From NCBI GenBank assembly GCA_020426515.1, contig JAGQPW010000008.1, positions 31,437 to 71,439 on the forward strand: a stretch of DNA of 40,003 bases. The letters run 5' to 3'. The DNA comes from Planctomycetaceae bacterium. Lineage in GTDB: Bacteria > Planctomycetota > Planctomycetia > Planctomycetales > Planctomycetaceae. Every line of letters begins with the position of its first letter. The stretch's first letter is position 1. The notes beneath the pieces were generated by a model. That model did no database searches and had not been told where the DNA came from. It saw only the letters and a program-made list of their open reading frames with translations. The translations under genes and the position numbers were made by a program. This document shows, one piece after another, positions 38,675 to 40,003 of the stretch.

Positions 38675-38710
38675 GTCCCGTCTGCTGTGGGGCCCCGCAG
38701 CAGACGGGAC
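38675..38710. repeat. 36-base near-perfect palindrome after the recombinase stop
   Basis: GTCCCGTCTGCTGTGGGG (38675-38692) is followed without a spacer by its reverse complement, with one T-G wobble (38693-38710). It begins 10 bases after the recombinase stop. No T-run follows, so it is not a standard terminator. It may be a transcript-end hairpin, or a binding or recombination site. Confidence 0.7.
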
Positions 38711-38761
38711 GCTGGCTGCCCTCATGCCAACACCCCCAAGCTTCAGGCACTGTCGTAACGC

Positions 38762-38810
38762 CATGTCTCCGGCCGCCCTGTTTCGGGGTGGTCGGAGGCA
38801 TGTTTTTTTT
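38762..38810 (+). terminator. Strong rho-independent terminator
   Basis: CATGTCTCCGGCCGCCCTG (38762-38780), loop TTT, and CGGGGTGGTCGGAGGCATG (38784-38802) form a 19-base-pair stem with four G-U wobbles, followed by eight T. In RNA of the opposite strand the four wobbles would become A-C mismatches, so it should work in the plus direction, ending the recombinase transcript. Confidence 0.88.
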
Positions 38811-38837
38811 AGCTATGTGCCACGATTTGCATCGTGC

Positions 38838-39191
38838 CTATTGTTGGAATGGATTTTCTGAGGCAGCATCAGGTGGACCCGCCGCCAATGGCAGAGCCGG
38901 CAGCCGACTTTCTGTCGCCACAACAAAAGCAACCGGACCATCGACCTCCGGAGAAGTGAAGACTTTCCGCATCACCTGATCGCTGCCCTCAATGCGAACC
39001 GTCAGTTCATCGGGCAACGTGCAATGCTTGGCCGTCAGAATGATGCGATCGCCCACCAGCACGCCCGAACAGCCACCGACCTGCACGACGCAGAGGGACG
39101 AACGCTCAATCGCAATCCGTTGCCCGTCGACCGGCACGAATGTCACCGGTGCAAAGCACGGCATGGGAATCAGCCACACCCAGCGACGCAT
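38838..39191 (-). pseudogene. Truncated trypsin-like serine protease
   Basis: A 117-residue open frame with the start of a chymotrypsin-fold protease. SLCVVQVGGCSGVLVGDRIILTAKHC contains the catalytic His (in AKHC), and EVDGPVAFVV fits the region around the catalytic Asp. The frame then stops at PFQQ, before any GDSGGP motif with the catalytic Ser, so it lacks the second barrel and cannot be an active protease. The N-terminal MRRWVWLIPMPCFAP is a poor signal peptide. A small hairpin (CACGAT/ATCGTG, 38821-38836) lies just past the stop. Its first bases overlap the start of the truncated glycosyltransferase on the other strand. Confidence 0.65.
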
Positions 39192-39930
39192 CGCTATTCA
39201 CGCAGCTGAGATTATCGCCGTCTGCGACCAATGCGGCATCGCTGCCAGGGACGCTGGTCTCGGCAACAAACTGCATGTCATCACAAACGGGGTCGACCTG
39301 CCACGACTCGGGACGCCCACGACTCGCGAGGAAGTTCGCCAGCGCTGGGGCATCGGAGATTCCAGGGCCATTGGCATGGTTGCCCGTTGGTCGGACGAGA
39401 AGAACCCGATGGCAACAGCTCACGCAGTGAACGCGCTGGGACCGGAGTTCACGGCCATCTATTGTGGCCCGCAAATGCGAAACAATGCAGCTGGTGTCCC
39501 TGCCGACCACAAACGCCAGGCCGAGGAATTGACGTGTGGTCGAATCGTGTGGGATTACACCGATGACCCCGGCGGAGTCTATCGGGCTCTCGATTGCCTG
39601 ATTGTCTCCAGTCGACACGAAGGAGCCCCGCTCGTTGCCCTGGAGGCAATGGCCTGCGGATGTCCCGTTGTCACAACTCCCGTCGGCTCCATGCCTGAGT
39701 TAGAACGCGAGTTCCCCGGCAGCCTGATCTTCGTCCCAAAGCACCCCACCGGCGAGCAACTGGCCGCCGCCGTCCAGGAAGCATTGAGCGATCGACACCA
39801 AAGCCGGCTCCCAGCCATCCGAGATCACATCCTCAAATTCCACACCACCCAACGGATGGTCGCCGAATGGGAAACCATCTTCACCGCAGCCCTGCGAAAC
39901 ACTCACCCAACTGTGCCTGCATCACACTAG
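39163..39930 (+). pseudogene. C-terminal half of a GT4-type glycosyltransferase
   Basis: 255 residues, from ATG 39163, corresponding to the donor-binding half of a GT-B (GT4-like) glycosyltransferase. IIAVCDQCG, ITNGVDLPRLG, AIGMVARWSDEKNP, AIYCGP, then LIVSSRHEGAPLVALEAMACGCPVVTTPVGSMPEL, where the two Glu residues of HEGAPLVALEA form the family's EX7E motif. The N-terminal acceptor domain, normally about 150-180 residues, is missing: upstream of 39163 the same frame runs antisense through the protease fragment and does not look like protein. Whether the fragment is expressed is unknown. It was probably cut by a rearrangement at about 39163-39191. Confidence 0.7.
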
Positions 39931-39994
39931 AGGCAATTGCAAAACCCTCAGATCGTTGGTGATTGGCAAAGCAGTTGCATCGTAGTGTCTCCGA

Positions 39995-40001
39995 AAGGAG
40001 G
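39995..40001 (+). promoter_or_regulatory. Possible ribosome-binding site at the window end
   Basis: AAGGAGG, a full SD match, two bases before the window ends. It suggests a plus-strand gene starting just outside. The 64 bases between the glycosyltransferase fragment and this site show nothing else. Confidence 0.4.
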
Positions 40002-40003
40002 CA

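Noticed and set aside
38992..39162. N-terminal extension of the glycosyltransferase frame
   Set aside because: It is antisense to the protease fragment and its Thr/Ser/Arg-rich translation does not resemble a GT acceptor domain.
35702..40003. A complete integrated element with attachment sites
   Set aside because: I could not find direct repeats flanking the recombinase, no tRNA adjoins it, and no other phage or conjugation genes are visible; the two inverted repeats differ in sequence.

Overview
The window looks like a chromosomal segment of a planctomycete (order Planctomycetales). The evidence is the gene content: a LamG/DUF1549/DUF1553 protein with an internal CxxCH, a Tat-exported DUF1501 protein, a TIGR03067-type protein, FG-GAP and HEAT-repeat secreted proteins, a DUF3500 protein, and an F-type ATP synthase with two b-type subunits, several subunits carrying signal peptides and His-rich stretches. 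Base composition is moderately GC-rich, and Shine-Dalgarno (SD) sites are patchy: some genes have GGAG/AAGGAGG, others none.

Layout. 1-2.1 kb: cobalamin adenosyltransferase (+) and a FadL-like outer-membrane protein (-). 2.2-11.4 kb: a complete minus-strand ATP synthase operon in the order atpZ-like, 4-TM protein, atpB, atpE, atpF', atpF, atpH, atpA, atpG, atpD, atpC, ending with tsaE. 11.7-14.6 kb (+): DUF4912 protein, HpnE-type FAD dehydroxylase, membrane-anchored thermonuclease. 14.6-20.5 kb (-): LamG-DUF1549-DUF1553 giant, sugar-phosphate isomerase-like TIM barrel, Tat-exported DUF3500 protein. 20.7-20.9 kb: tRNA-Gly(CCC) with its own promoter and terminator. 20.9-24.6 kb: TIGR03067-like protein (-), then an uncharacterised protein, flotillin-like FloA and a transglutaminase-like protein (+). 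24.6-26.5 kb (-): citramalate synthase cimA behind a complete transcription attenuator with an isoleucine-rich leader peptide. 26.7-33.2 kb: secreted and lipoprotein genes, including DUF1501 and FG-GAP. 33.2-35.7 kb (-): ctp-type S41 protease and tsaD. 35.7-40 kb: an accessory region with a large serine recombinase framed by strong inverted repeats, followed by a truncated trypsin-like protease and a truncated glycosyltransferase meeting head to head.

Most of the window is housekeeping DNA: ATP synthesis, t6A tRNA modification (tsaE and tsaD at separate loci), isoleucine precursor synthesis, and squalene/carotenoid-type isoprenoid metabolism. The most interesting unlisted element is the cimA attenuator. 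It has a 30-codon leader with seven Ile codons, mutually exclusive RNA pairings 1:2, 2:3 and 3:4, a U-run terminator, and a promoter placed so close to the leader AUG that the message would be almost leaderless. The second area worth attention is the recombinase region at the right end, where gene fragments and unusual palindromes point to past rearrangement.
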